64,000 nucleotides of DNA from an uncultured Marinobacter sp. (GCF_946886895.1 NZ_CAMPJO010000010.1:1-64000); one strand, 5' to 3'; shown: positions 27,149-36,766, counted from the stretch's first letter. The notes: generated by a model from the letters alone, not told the origin. Translations and numbers: made by a program.

Positions 27149-28131
27149 CCAGTAGCTGGATGGCGCTGCTGGCCCTCGCCCTGGAAGGGGGCGGCATTGC
27201 CGGGCTGGTGTCTGACCTGCCACCGGCCATGGCCCTGGCCAGCTACCTGTCCGGCCACGCCCTGGCCTGTGGCCTGCTGACTCTGGTGCTATTGCCCCTG
27301 CTACCGGCACGCTACCGGGGCACCACACTGATGCCGACACTGTTCCTGTTCACCCTGCAGTTTGCCATTCCCTTTCTCGGCAGTCTGGGGGTCTTTACCG
27401 GTGTGCTGCTGGCGCTGTATCTACCCAGGGTCGAACGGGATATTCCCTGGCAGGAAGTGGATATTCCCGAGCTGCCATTTCAGCCGGTCAACATGGATCA
27501 GCAGGTCATCTACAGCGAGGGTGGCTTGCGACAGGTGCTGCGCGAGGCCGGCAGTATCGACAAGCGCCTGAAAGCCCTGCTGGCCACCCGGCAGATGGTC
27601 GATCGCGATGCTATCGAACTGCTTCGGGAAGCCCTGAAGGACCCGGCCGACGATGTCCGGCTGCTGGCCTATTCGATGCTGGAACAAAAGGAAAAGACCC
27701 TGGCCAGCCAGGCCCGGCGCCTGCAACTGGCCCTGGACGAACCCCAGGCGGATGACCGGCCCCGGCTGAAACGCCGCCTGGCCCAGGTGTGGTGGGAAAT
27801 GGCGTATCTGGGGCTGGCCCAGGGCAGTCTGCGCAGCTACTACCTGGACAGCGCACGTCGGCTGCTGCTGGAGCTGACCGACACCCTCGCCATGCACAAC
27901 GACTGGCGGCTGCTGGGCCGAGTGGAACTGGCCTTGGGCAATGTGATCGCCGCCAAACGGGCCTTCGATAACGCCCTCGACAAAGGCGCTCCCCACGAAC
28001 TGATTCTGCCCTACCAGGCGGAAGTAGCCTTTCTGGAGCGGGATTTCCAGCGGGTACGCTTCTGCCTCGCCAGCCTCGCCCGATACCGTCCGCATCCGTC
28101 CGTCCGGGCGGTCATCGAGGGCTGGTTATGA
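27145..28131 (+). CDS. pelE: PelE, inner-membrane TPR protein of the Pel synthase
   Basis: 328 residues. Two to three hydrophobic segments occupy the first 95 residues (LASYLSGHALACGLLTLVLL, FTLQFAIPFLGSLGVFTGVL), followed by a soluble helical region with TPR-like pairs (RVELALGNVIAAKRAFDNAL). In characterised systems PelD, PelE, PelF and PelG form the inner-membrane synthase. It overlaps pelD by four bases (ATGA), indicating translational coupling. Confidence 0.92.
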   Translation: MTSSWMALLALALEGGGIAGLVSDLPPAMALASYLSGHALACGLLTLVLLPLLPARYRGTTLMPTLFLFTLQFAIPFLGSLGVFTGVLLALYLPRVERDIPWQEVDIPELPFQPVNMDQQVIYSEGGLRQVLREAGSIDKRLKALLATRQMVDRDAIELLREALKDPADDVRLLAYSMLEQKEKTLASQARRLQLALDEPQADDRPRLKRRLAQVWWEMAYLGLAQGSLRSYYLDSARRLLLELTDTLAMHNDWRLLGRVELALGNVIAAKRAFDNALDKGAPHELILPYQAEVAFLERDFQRVRFCLASLARYRPHPSVRAVIEGWL

Positions 28132-29636
28132 GCGCCGATGTCACCCTGTTACTGGAAGGCACCTACCCGTTCATTCGTGGTGGTGTGTCGTCCTGGGTTC
28201 ACCAGATCATTACCGGCCTGCCCGATTACACCTTCTCGCTGATCTTCCTGGGGGGCGATCCGGCCCACTATGGCGAGCAACAGTATGTGTTGCCCGACAA
28301 CGTGGTGCATCTGGAGTGTCACTATCTGATGGATACCCAGGCGGTACGCAAGCCCAGCCCCCGGCGTGGCAATGCCGAGGCCTTCCGGCACCAGCGCACC
28401 CTGCACGACCAGTTTCGCAAGGGGGCGAATGTGCCTCCCCAGGTGCTGCACGAGGTGTTTAAATCACTGGGCACCCGCCAGGGCATCAGCCGCGAGGACT
28501 TTCTGTACAGCGAGGAAAGCTGGTCGATGATCGATGACAGCTACCGGCAGTTCTGCACTGAGCCGTCATTTGTCGATTATTTCTGGACCATCCGGATTAT
28601 GCACTCGCCGCTGTTCCAGTTGGCCGAGATCGCTCGCAGCCTGCCAGAGACCCGCCTGGTGCACGCCATCTCCACCGGCTATGCCGGCTTGCTCGGCGCC
28701 ATGATCAGCGAACAAAGGGGCATTCCATTCGCCCTAAGCGAACACGGTATTTACACCAAAGAGCGCAAGATCGACCTGTCCCAGGCCCAGTGGATTCAGG
28801 ACCCCAGTGACCAGGTCAGCGCCAACATCAATGACCAGCTCGGGTATATCCGCCGGCTGTGGATCCGGTTCTTCGAAGCCCTGGGCCGCCTCACCTACCA
28901 ACAGGCCGATCCGATTGTCTCGCTGTACCGGGGCAACCAGGCCCGGCAACTGGCCGACGGCGCCGAGCCCGGGCGCACCCGGATCATTCCCAATGGCATT
29001 GATCCGGCCCGGTTCGACGCCGCCCGGGCCGCCCGGCCGGAGGCCATTCCGAAGGTCATGGGTCTGGTGGGCCGGGTGGTCCCCATCAAGGATATCAAAA
29101 CCTTTATCCGGGCCATGCGCTCGGTGTGTGAGGTGGTTCCGGACGCGGAAGGCTGGATCGTCGGGCCGGAGGATGAAGACCCGGTGTACGTGTCGGAATG
29201 CCAGGAGCTGGTTCAGAGCCTCGGGCTGGAAAACCAGGTGCGCTTTCTCGGGTTCCGGAACGTGAACGACATCCTGCCGCAACTGGGCCTGATGGTTCTG
29301 ACCTCCATTTCCGAGGCCCTGCCGCTGGTGATCCTGGAAGCCCATGCCGCCGGCCTGCCCTGCCTGGCCACCGATGTCGGTGCCTGCCGGGAGCTGCTGG
29401 AGGGTATGTCCGATGACGACCAGCAACTGGGGCGCAGCGGCTCGGTGGTGCCCATCGCCGATCCCGAAGCCACCGCCCGGGAAGCCATTCGCCTGCTGCT
29501 GGATGAAGACCTGTGGTATCGGGCCCAGAAAGCCGGCCTTGAGCGGGTGCGGCGCTATTACACCCTGGACAGCATGTTTGATGCCTATCGGGGCATATAC
29601 CAGCAGGCCCTGGCGTCCACCGGGGAGACTCGCTGA
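28128..29636 (+). CDS. pelF: PelF, cytosolic glycosyltransferase of Pel synthesis
   Basis: 502 residues, GT-B fold family GT4. N-terminal signature LLLEGTYPFIRGGVSSWVHQ is typical of PelF. The donor-binding half has GLVGRVVPIKDIKTFIRAM and the EALPLVILEAHAAGLPCLAT segment containing the EX7E motif. It uses a UDP-sugar, reported as UDP-GalNAc/GlcNAc for Pel. It overlaps pelE by four bases. Confidence 0.96.
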   Translation: MSADVTLLLEGTYPFIRGGVSSWVHQIITGLPDYTFSLIFLGGDPAHYGEQQYVLPDNVVHLECHYLMDTQAVRKPSPRRGNAEAFRHQRTLHDQFRKGANVPPQVLHEVFKSLGTRQGISREDFLYSEESWSMIDDSYRQFCTEPSFVDYFWTIRIMHSPLFQLAEIARSLPETRLVHAISTGYAGLLGAMISEQRGIPFALSEHGIYTKERKIDLSQAQWIQDPSDQVSANINDQLGYIRRLWIRFFEALGRLTYQQADPIVSLYRGNQARQLADGAEPGRTRIIPNGIDPARFDAARAARPEAIPKVMGLVGRVVPIKDIKTFIRAMRSVCEVVPDAEGWIVGPEDEDPVYVSECQELVQSLGLENQVRFLGFRNVNDILPQLGLMVLTSISEALPLVILEAHAAGLPCLATDVGACRELLEGMSDDDQQLGRSGSVVPIADPEATAREAIRLLLDEDLWYRAQKAGLERVRRYYTLDSMFDAYRGIYQQALASTGETR

Positions 29637-31012
29637 TGGCCGGTATCGGGTTCGAATTGCGGCGGATTCTCAAACGCGACAGCTTCACCAGCCTGCTGGG
29701 CGCCTACGGCCTGGCGGGGGTCATCAGCTCCGGCCCCTGGGTGCTGTCGGTACTGGGGGTCATGCTGATCGGCATTGTCAGTATCAACCTGGCGGTGGCC
29801 GGCTCGGCGGTGGTGCAGTTCCTGGTCTCGGTGACCTACCTGATGGCCATTTCCCTGACCCTGTCCGGCCTGTTCCAGCATGTGTTCACCCGCTGGGTGG
29901 CGGACCGGCTCTACGACCGCCAGAACGCCCGGGTCCTGCCCAACCTGATGGGCGTTATCTGGGTGTCCTGCCTGCTGGCGCTGGCGGTCGGGCTACCATC
30001 GGTGCTCTGGCTGTTTCCCGGCACCAGCACGGTCTACAAGCTGCTGATGCTGGCCAACTTCGTGGTGCTGTGCAATCTGTGGCCGGTCACGATCTTTCTG
30101 TCGAGCATGAAGTCCTACCGCCGCATTGTGATCATCTTTGCCCTGGGCTATGCCACAGCCATAACCGCTTCGCTTCTGTTGGCGCGGTTCGGCCTGGAGG
30201 GGCTGCTGGCGGGCCTGCTGCTGGGCCACAGCCTGCTGTTTTTCAGTTTCTTCTACACCATTATCCGGCAGTACCCGGGCGATGGCCTGGTCCGGTTCGA
30301 TTTTACCCGGCGCAGCCAGATTTTTCCGACCCTGATCTTCACCGGCCTGCTGTTCAATGCGGCGGTGTGGGCAGACAAGTTCATTTTCTGGTTTCATCCG
30401 GACACCTCGCAACCGATCATTGGCGCCCTGCGCGCGTCGATCATCTACGACCTGCCCATCTTCCTGGCGTACCTGGCCATCATTCCGGGCATGGCGGTGT
30501 TTCTGGTGCGCATGGAAACCGACTTTTCCGAGGCTTACGAGCGCTTTTACAACGCCGTGCGGGAAGGGGACACTCTGGGCCGCATCAACGGCTTTCGGGA
30601 CGATATGGTGCGGGTGGCCCGCAATGGCATCTACGAGATCTGCAAGGTCCAGGGCCTGACTGTCATTGTGCTGTTCCTCTGGGCCGATGAACTGTTGTCA
30701 GCCATTGGCATCTCAACCTTGTACCTGCCGCTGTTCTACATTGATCTGGTGGCGGTGAGCATCCAGTTGATCCTGCTGGCCATCCAGAACGTGCTGTTCT
30801 ATCTGGACGCCCGGGGCATCAACGTGATCCTTTGCGCACTGTTCTTCGCCACCAATATCCTGTTCACTCTGGTGACCATTGAACTGGGAGCTTCGTTCTA
30901 CGGCTATGGCTACGCCGGCGCCACACTGGTGTCGGCACTGACCGGGCTGGCCCTGCTGTCACGCAAGTTCGACCGGCTGGAGTATGAGACCTTTATGCTA
31001 CAGGGGCGCTAG
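29636..31012 (+). CDS. pelG: PelG, inner-membrane polysaccharide transporter-like protein
   Basis: 458 residues with about 12 hydrophobic spans, of the MATE/polysaccharide-transport superfamily. It opens MAGIGFELRRILKRDSFTSL, the conserved start of PelG proteins. It is expected to move Pel across the inner membrane with PelDEF. The start overlaps the pelF stop by one base (TGATG). It is the last gene of the pel operon. Confidence 0.95.
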   Translation: MAGIGFELRRILKRDSFTSLLGAYGLAGVISSGPWVLSVLGVMLIGIVSINLAVAGSAVVQFLVSVTYLMAISLTLSGLFQHVFTRWVADRLYDRQNARVLPNLMGVIWVSCLLALAVGLPSVLWLFPGTSTVYKLLMLANFVVLCNLWPVTIFLSSMKSYRRIVIIFALGYATAITASLLLARFGLEGLLAGLLLGHSLLFFSFFYTIIRQYPGDGLVRFDFTRRSQIFPTLIFTGLLFNAAVWADKFIFWFHPDTSQPIIGALRASIIYDLPIFLAYLAIIPGMAVFLVRMETDFSEAYERFYNAVREGDTLGRINGFRDDMVRVARNGIYEICKVQGLTVIVLFLWADELLSAIGISTLYLPLFYIDLVAVSIQLILLAIQNVLFYLDARGINVILCALFFATNILFTLVTIELGASFYGYGYAGATLVSALTGLALLSRKFDRLEYETFMLQGR

Positions 31013-31031
31013 CCCTATCGCGGTAGAGCAA

Positions 31032-31068
31032 AAGCGCCAACCCCTGCCGGCGTCAATCAGGGGCGCTT
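31032..31068. terminator. Possible shared terminator between pelG and the convergent thioesterase
   Basis: AAGCG (31032-31036) and CCCCTG (31041-31046) can pair with CAGGGG (31058-31063) and CGCTT (31064-31068), giving an 11-bp stem with a four-base bulge. It lies between two converging genes and overlaps the thioesterase stop codon. There is no strong U-run, so the call is tentative. Confidence 0.35.
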
Positions 31069-31482
31069 GGTCACCGCCATGGTCAGCCGGGAGATACAGG
31101 TGGTCTTGCCCTGCTCGTTTTCCAGGCGGATTTCCCAGACCTGGGTGGCACTGCCGATGTGAATGGCCCGAGCGGTCCCGGTCACCCAGCCGCCGGTTAC
31201 CGGGCGAATGTGGTTGGCGTTGATGTCCAGCCCCACGGCGACGGTCTCCGGGTCTTTCAGGCAACAGTTGGCGGCCATGCTGCCCAGGGTTTCCGCCAGC
31301 ACCACCGAGGCGCCGCCATGGAGAATACCGAACGGTTGAACCGTGCGCTCATCCACCGGCATACGACCTGTCACATAATCATCGCCGACCTCCAGGTATT
31401 CAATGCCCATATGGGACACCGCAGTATTGCGGCTGGATTCCATCAGTTGGTCAAGGTTCGGGGTTCGGGTCCAGATTGCCAT
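31057..31482 (-). CDS. Hotdog-fold acyl-CoA thioesterase (PaaI/YdiI type)
   Basis: 141 residues, normal for single hotdog thioesterases. The segment QPFGILHGGASVVLAETLGS contains the HGG motif and the acidic residue of the YdiI/MenI/EntH subgroup, and HIRPVTGGWVTGTARAIHIG is the usual later strand. It should hydrolyse an acyl-CoA or aroyl-CoA; the exact substrate is unknown. ATG at 31482 has GGAGG about ten bases upstream. Confidence 0.85.
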   Translation of the reverse strand: MAIWTRTPNLDQLMESSRNTAVSHMGIEYLEVGDDYVTGRMPVDERTVQPFGILHGGASVVLAETLGSMAANCCLKDPETVAVGLDINANHIRPVTGGWVTGTARAIHIGSATQVWEIRLENEQGKTTCISRLTMAVTKRP

Positions 31483-31592
31483 GGGGAAAAGGCCTCCACA
31501 AAACGGATTTCAGAATGTTGGAGTGCCAGTCTAACCAGATAGGATGCGAACGACTATCGGAAAATGGTCACAGCAAACGCATCGGCATGAAA

Positions 31593-32360
31593 TCAGGGTT
31601 TCGGTTGCGCCAGATACTTGAGCACGAGGTCTTCATGCGTCCCTTCCATTTGCATGAGCTTTAGGGCGGCGCGGATATCGTCGGCGTACTCCAACACCGG
31701 AGAGTCCTTGGCCACGGCAATGTACGAACGCTCACCAGGCACAAAGAAGGGCGACACGGAAACGTCCAGGCCCAGGTGCCTGACGGTGTATTTGCCCACC
31801 AGTTCCGGAGCAATCACCACATCCACCCGACCCTTCTGCATCATCAGCATCAGGTTTTCGTAACGGGGAGCAGCTTCCTTGATGATCCGGTTGTCACTGT
31901 CAAACTGCCTGAAATAGGTCGCGCCTTCCAGCACACCAATGGCCCGGCCATACAGATCCGAATAATTATCGATCCGGTGCGACTCGTCGATGTAGAAAAA
32001 CAGACGTCGCTCCGGAGGAAAGGCCGGCGCCACGAACTCCATGAACCGGGCCCGTTCCGGGGTTTTCACCGGCCCCAGGACAACATCGACATCCCCCTGC
32101 TGCACCATTCGAAGCACCCGGCGGAAGGGGGCTTCCCGGTAATGCACTTCCCAGCCCAGGCGAGCGGCAATCTCCTCAAAAATATCCACATAGAGGCCGG
32201 TACTTTCGTCGCCATCGATGATGCGGTAGGGCGGCGCATGATTGGCGCCCACCGTGATTTTCAGGCCCTTGACCGTTTCGGTGCCCTGTTGTGCCAACGC
32301 AGGGAGTGTCAACGCAGGGAGTGCCAACACCAACAGTAACGCGGTGATCAGTTGTCGCAT
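31593..32360 (-). CDS. Periplasmic solute-binding protein, family 3
   Basis: About 255 residues. Signal peptide MRQLITALLLVLALPALTL, then the amino-acid-type binding fold: NHAPPYRIIDGDESTGLYVD, IAARLGWEVHYREAPFRRVL, GDVDVVLGPVKTPERARFM and ENLMLMMQKGRVDVVIAPEL. ATG at 32360 is favoured because AAGGAAGG sits about nine bases upstream; ATG at 32369 is too close to it. No permease or ATPase gene is adjacent, so it may be an orphan sensor-like binding protein. The ligand is unknown. Confidence 0.85.
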   Translation of the reverse strand: MRQLITALLLVLALPALTLPALAQQGTETVKGLKITVGANHAPPYRIIDGDESTGLYVDIFEEIAARLGWEVHYREAPFRRVLRMVQQGDVDVVLGPVKTPERARFMEFVAPAFPPERRLFFYIDESHRIDNYSDLYGRAIGVLEGATYFRQFDSDNRIIKEAAPRYENLMLMMQKGRVDVVIAPELVGKYTVRHLGLDVSVSPFFVPGERSYIAVAKDSPVLEYADDIRAALKLMQMEGTHEDLVLKYLAQPKP

Positions 32361-32555
32361 TCTGCTCATCCTTCCTTGAATCGAGGCTGCCGGGTTCTCT
32401 TCACCAAAGCCGATTGTACAGAGTATAGCCACTTTAAAGTCCGTGCAGCCCGGATCGTCGTATTCGCTGGTTGAATTCCTGCCGTGCCGGCACAAGGTTT
32501 TACACAGACGCAGGAACACCCACCGATCATTCGCCAACAAAGAAGGACCGATTCC

Positions 32556-33239
32556 ATGAAGATTCTGATGGTTCTGACATCCCACGACCAGATGGGCGAT
32601 ACCGGCCACAAGACCGGATTCTGGCTGGAAGAGTTCACTGCCCCGTTTTACGTATTCCGGGACGCCGGAGCGGGCATCACGATTGCCTCACCGAAAGGGG
32701 GCCAGCCGCCGATTGATCCAAACAGCGAATCCGAAGACGCACAGACAGAAACCACCCGGCGCTTCGCGAAAGACGCCCATGCAAAAGAGTCCCTCGCCAG
32801 CACCAAAAAACTGGCGGATGTGGATATGAATGAATACGACGCCGTGTTCTATCCCGGCGGTCACGGCCCGCTCTGGGATCTGGCCAACGATCCGAAATCC
32901 GTGGCCCTGATCAAGGCCGCGTACGAGCAGGACAAGGTGATTGGTGCCGTCTGCCACGCACCTGCCGTGTTCCGGGATGTCGAGATCAAGCCGGGACAGA
33001 ACCTGGTCGGCGGCCGCAATGTCACCGGCTTCAGCAACAGCGAAGAGGACACCGTGGGGCTGACCGGTGTGGTGCCTTTCCTGCTGGAAGACATGCTCAA
33101 GGAGAAGGCCGGCCACTACACCCGGGGCGAGGATTTCACCCCGCACATTGTGGTCGACGGTAAACTGATCACCGGCCAGAACCCGCCGTCATCCGAAGGC
33201 ACCGCGAAAGCGGTTATTCAGGCGCTTCAGGAAGGCTGA
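32556..33239 (+). CDS. DJ-1/PfpI family type 1 glutamine amidotransferase-like protein
   Basis: 227 residues. The nucleophile elbow GAVCHAPAVF contains the conserved cysteine, and YDAVFYPGGHGPLWDL is the usual DJ-1/PfpI glycine-rich strand. The length and the insert around SEDAQTETTRRFAKDAH resemble the Hsp31-like glyoxalase III branch. It probably acts in methylglyoxal detoxification or protein quality control. ATG at 32556 has AAGGA about ten bases before it. It converges on the next gene with a 13-base overlap. Confidence 0.88.
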   Translation: MKILMVLTSHDQMGDTGHKTGFWLEEFTAPFYVFRDAGAGITIASPKGGQPPIDPNSESEDAQTETTRRFAKDAHAKESLASTKKLADVDMNEYDAVFYPGGHGPLWDLANDPKSVALIKAAYEQDKVIGAVCHAPAVFRDVEIKPGQNLVGGRNVTGFSNSEEDTVGLTGVVPFLLEDMLKEKAGHYTRGEDFTPHIVVDGKLITGQNPPSSEGTAKAVIQALQEG

Positions 33240-33700
33240 CCAGCCCCCTGCTCTCCGGCGTGGCTTAGCAGTACGCCGGGGGCACCTGCTTCCAGCATCT
33301 CACGAATATGGCCGGGCACGGCGACCTTGGCCATTTCCGACGCCCGGATCATCACATAGACAAGATCGGCGTCCGCCACCAGAGCCTCATCCCCGTAACG
33401 GACGAACTCCAGGTGGAACGCAAAAGAGGTGTTACCAATCCGTCCGGGCCGGATACGTGCCTCCAGCACATCATCAAACCGCGCCGGCGACCGGTAATTC
33501 ACCGTCAGGCTCACCACCTGGAAATCCAGATCCTGGTCCAGCAGGCGCTGGTAACTGCCGAACAGGGTGCGAATGTACTCGTTGATGGAAATATCCACGT
33601 AATCCGCATAGCGGGCGTTGAACACGACGCTCTGGGCATCGCACTCGCCGTAGCGGACGCGGAAGCGGAAGCGGAATGGCAGATCGGGCGATTCAGTCAT
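33227..33700 (-). CDS. Hotdog-fold acyl-CoA thioesterase (YbgC/FadM type)
   Basis: 157 residues. RFRVRYGECDAQSVVFNARY carries the catalytic acidic residue in the place typical of 4-hydroxybenzoyl-CoA/YbgC thioesterases, and DLDFQVVSLTVNYRSPARFD is the following strand pair. ATG at 33700 follows GAAGG; a longer start at 33730 is possible but leads with non-conserved residues. The substrate is unknown. It is next to benE on the same strand, so a link to aroyl-CoA or acyl-CoA handling is conceivable. Confidence 0.82.
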   Translation of the reverse strand: MTESPDLPFRFRFRVRYGECDAQSVVFNARYADYVDISINEYIRTLFGSYQRLLDQDLDFQVVSLTVNYRSPARFDDVLEARIRPGRIGNTSFAFHLEFVRYGDEALVADADLVYVMIRASEMAKVAVPGHIREMLEAGAPGVLLSHAGEQGAGQPS

Positions 33701-33746
33701 ATGGCATAACCTTCGGACAGGTAAAAGCACAGCCTAACCGATGCCG

Positions 33747-34925
33747 TTATGATTTTCCGCCCGCCTTGCCATTGAGCACCAGGTAACATCCGTAACCAAT
33801 TACCACACCCCAGAACGCCGACGACAGGCCAAACAGCGACATGCCGGAGGCGGTGACAATGAACGTGATCAGCGAGGCCTCCCGGTGGCTGGCGTCTTCC
33901 AGGGCCGCCGACAGGTTTCCGCCAATGGCACCAAGCAGGGCCAGGCCCGCCAGTACGGCCACAAACGCCGCTGGCAGTGAGGTAAACAGGCTGACAATGG
34001 TGCCGGCAAACAGCCCGCCCACGAGGTAGAAAACCCCATTGAAGACGCCCGCGACATAGCGGCGGGAAGGGTCTTCATGGGCGTCCTTGCCGGTGCAGAT
34101 GGCCGCCGTGATCGCCGCCACCACCGTGGTGATACCGCCGAAAAACGCCATGGGCAGTGACACCAGACTGGTCACCCCAATAATCGGCTTCGCCCTCACC
34201 GGATAGCCCGCACCCTGAATGATCGCCATGCCCGGCAGGAACTGCCCTGTCAGACTCACCAGCACCAGGGGAATGGCGAGGCTGAGGGTCGATGCCAGGT
34301 TCCATTCCGGCTTGATGAACTGCGGAACCGCGATGCTCCAGCGCACACCGGATAACGAAGCGCCTTCCAGGAAAACCGCCAGCATTACGCCCGCAATCAG
34401 CAACAATACCAGGGTGTATTTGGGGAACAGACGACGAAACGCCACATAGGACACCAGCATACCAATGGCCAGCGCCGGGGTGGTTTCAATGGCGGTAAAC
34501 GCACCCACGCCAAACTGGAACAGGATGCCCGCCATCATGCCAGCGGCAACGCCCTTGGGAATGGCTCGCACAAAGGTGTCGAAGGTGCCGGAGACGCCAA
34601 TGATAAAGATAATGATTGCGGCGGTGAGGTAGGCGCCAATGGCTTCATTCAGGGACAACTCCGGAAACAGCGTTACCAGTAGCGCCGTGCCGGGTGCGGA
34701 CCACGCGGTCACCACCGGCGCCTTCAGCCAGAGTGACAGGACAATGCCGGAAATCGCCGCGCCCATGGAAATGGCCCAGACCCAGGAGGTCATCATCTCG
34801 GGAGAAATTCCAGCGCTGGCACCGGCCTGGAAGAAAATCGCCAGGGGCCCCGAATAGGACACCAGCACCGCAAGAAAGCCGGCCACGATGGCCGGCAGGG
34901 AAAGGTCTTTCAAAAACGACGCCAT
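33747..34925 (-). CDS. benE: Benzoate transporter BenE
   Basis: 392 residues with about 12 hydrophobic segments. The order ASFLKDLSLPAIVAGFLAVL, SYSGPLAIFFQAGASAGIS and VTAWSAPGTALLVTLFPELS is typical of the BenE benzoate:H+ symporter family. ATG at 34925 follows AAGGAAACCTCC. It is the last gene of the cat-ben operon, 16 bases after benD, so it supplies substrate for BenABC. Confidence 0.93.
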   Translation of the reverse strand: MASFLKDLSLPAIVAGFLAVLVSYSGPLAIFFQAGASAGISPEMMTSWVWAISMGAAISGIVLSLWLKAPVVTAWSAPGTALLVTLFPELSLNEAIGAYLTAAIIIFIIGVSGTFDTFVRAIPKGVAAGMMAGILFQFGVGAFTAIETTPALAIGMLVSYVAFRRLFPKYTLVLLLIAGVMLAVFLEGASLSGVRWSIAVPQFIKPEWNLASTLSLAIPLVLVSLTGQFLPGMAIIQGAGYPVRAKPIIGVTSLVSLPMAFFGGITTVVAAITAAICTGKDAHEDPSRRYVAGVFNGVFYLVGGLFAGTIVSLFTSLPAAFVAVLAGLALLGAIGGNLSAALEDASHREASLITFIVTASGMSLFGLSSAFWGVVIGYGCYLVLNGKAGGKS

Positions 34926-34941
34926 GGAGGTTTCCTTATTG

Positions 34942-35721
34942 TTAACCCAGATCACCCCCGGCAACCGGAATGACCGTACCGGTAATGTAACTGGCAGCAT
35001 CGGACGCCAGGAACAGGATCGGTTCGGCCTGTTCGTCCAGGGTGCCGTAACGATGCATGAAACTGTTTTCTGTTGTCTGCTCAACCAGGGCCTGGTACCA
35101 CGCCTTTTCCTGCACGCTCTGCTCTTTCGCGTTACGGGGCGTCAGCCGTGGGGGCGCCTCGGTACCACCGGGCGCGGCGGCATTCACGCGGATGTTGTGG
35201 GGCGCATATTCGTACGCCATATTCACGGTCATCGCGTTCACCCCACCCTTGGCCGCACCATAGGGCACTCGCATCAAGCCCCGCGTTGCCACGGAGGAAA
35301 CGTTCACAATCACACCGCCCTTCTGCTCCAGCATGTAGGGCAATACCGCGCGACAGCACCACAGGGTGGTGAACAGTGACCGCTGGATTTCCTTCTCAAT
35401 CTGCTCCGGCGTGTAGTGTTCGAATGGCTGCGCCCAGATGGTACCACCGACATTGTTGATCAGAATGTCGATGCGGCCAAACTGCTTATGCGCTTCCGCC
35501 ATAATGGTTTCGGCGCCGGCCCAGGTTTCCAGGTTGGCCTGGACCGCGACCGCATCGGCGCCCTGGTCGCGCAGTTCGGCCGCGACCCCCTGCACGTAGT
35601 CGGCGATATCAACCAACAGCAGCCGGGCGCCTTCGGCGGCCGCCAGCCCGGCAACGCGTTTGCCGATACCCTGGGCGGCCCCGGTGATCACCATGACCTT
35701 GTTGGTGAAACGGTCTTTCAT
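34942..35721 (-). CDS. benD: BenD, benzoate cis-diol dehydrogenase
   Basis: 259 residues, short-chain dehydrogenase/reductase. The NAD-binding start is VMVITGAAQGIGKRVAGLAA, NNVGGTIWAQPFEHYTPEQI follows, and the catalytic YxxxK is VPYGAAKGGVNAM with the upstream Ser in VNVSSVATRG. It converts 1,6-dihydroxycyclohexa-2,4-diene-1-carboxylate to catechol with loss of CO2. It overlaps benC by four bases. Confidence 0.95.
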   Translation of the reverse strand: MKDRFTNKVMVITGAAQGIGKRVAGLAAAEGARLLLVDIADYVQGVAAELRDQGADAVAVQANLETWAGAETIMAEAHKQFGRIDILINNVGGTIWAQPFEHYTPEQIEKEIQRSLFTTLWCCRAVLPYMLEQKGGVIVNVSSVATRGLMRVPYGAAKGGVNAMTVNMAYEYAPHNIRVNAAAPGGTEAPPRLTPRNAKEQSVQEKAWYQALVEQTTENSFMHRYGTLDEQAEPILFLASDAASYITGTVIPVAGGDLG

Positions 35722-36746
35722 GCAACCTTCTCCCTGGCCGCCGGCGCGCTGGGTGCGAACTTCTCATAGTGGAACGAGTTCGGTTTGATGCCCTGCTCGC
35801 GGAAAAATCCGAGTACCGCATCCACCATCGGTGGGGGCCCACACAGGTAGACGTCCACATCGCCTTCGTTCAGGGGGGCTTCATCCATGTGCTGGGTGAC
35901 GTAACCCTTGCGCGGATGGCCGCTGTCGTCACCCGAGACCACCGTGACGTAGCTGAAGTTGTCCAGCTCTTCGGTAAAACGATCCAGGATGTCGAGGCAC
36001 ACCAGGTCGTCGTCATTGCTGACGCCGTACACCAGGTGCGTCGGCAGGTCGCAGCCGTTGGCCTTCATGTGTTCCAGTTTTGCCAGGAACGGCGCCAGGC
36101 CGGTGCCGCCCGCCAGCATCAGTATCGGGCGCTCGATAGGGCGCAGGTAGAAGCTGCCCATGGGGCCGGTCAGGGTCACCTTGTCACCAGTACGGGCCTT
36201 GCCCACTAACCAGGAGCTCATCAGACCACCCGGCACGTTGCGAATCAGGAAACTCAGGTCGCGGCTGCCGGGTTTGGAGCTGAAGGAATAGGCGCGAGTC
36301 TCCTCGGTGCCCGGCACCTGGATGTTCACGTACTGGCCCGGCAGGAAGGCGATGTCATCGTCCGCGGTGATCTTCAGTTCGATGGACGTGGGCGAGATCA
36401 GGTTGACCTCGGCCACGGTACCGGTGACGTTGGCATTGCCGGTCTTGCACATAGTGGACGCGACAGGCACTTCCACCACGCAATCGCTGGAGGGCACCAT
36501 CTGGCAGGTCAGCACCATGCCCTGCCCGGCTTCCTCGTCAGACAGCGCTTCGTCAATGTATTCCTCACCCAGGTCGAACTGGCCCTGATGGCAGGCGCCC
36601 TTGCAGGTGCCGCAAACGCCATCGGAGCAGTCCATGGGCAGATTGATCTGCGCACGGTAGGCGGCATCGAGAACCGTTTCGCCTTCGTTGCAGGACACAA
36701 AACGGGTAACGCCGTCTTCAAAGTTAAGCGCGATGTTGTAACTCAT
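35718..36746 (-). CDS. benC: BenC, benzoate dioxygenase reductase
   Basis: 342 residues. An N-terminal chloroplast-type 2Fe-2S domain has CSDGVCGTCKGAC with a later TCQM cysteine. A FAD-binding ferredoxin-reductase domain follows (TRAYSFSSKPGSRDLSFLIR) and a NAD-binding domain (MLAGGTGLAPFLAKLEHMK, YLCGPPPMVDAV). It passes electrons from NADH to BenAB. ATG at 36746 follows GGAGAGC and matches the usual protein start. Confidence 0.96.
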   Translation of the reverse strand: MSYNIALNFEDGVTRFVSCNEGETVLDAAYRAQINLPMDCSDGVCGTCKGACHQGQFDLGEEYIDEALSDEEAGQGMVLTCQMVPSSDCVVEVPVASTMCKTGNANVTGTVAEVNLISPTSIELKITADDDIAFLPGQYVNIQVPGTEETRAYSFSSKPGSRDLSFLIRNVPGGLMSSWLVGKARTGDKVTLTGPMGSFYLRPIERPILMLAGGTGLAPFLAKLEHMKANGCDLPTHLVYGVSNDDDLVCLDILDRFTEELDNFSYVTVVSGDDSGHPRKGYVTQHMDEAPLNEGDVDVYLCGPPPMVDAVLGFFREQGIKPNSFHYEKFAPSAPAAREKVA

Positions 36747-36766
36747 GATGTTGCTCTCCCCATCAA

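Noticed and set aside
31593..32360. Complete amino-acid ABC importer
   Set aside because: Only the binding protein is present; neighbours are a thioesterase and a DJ-1 protein, not permease or ATPase genes.
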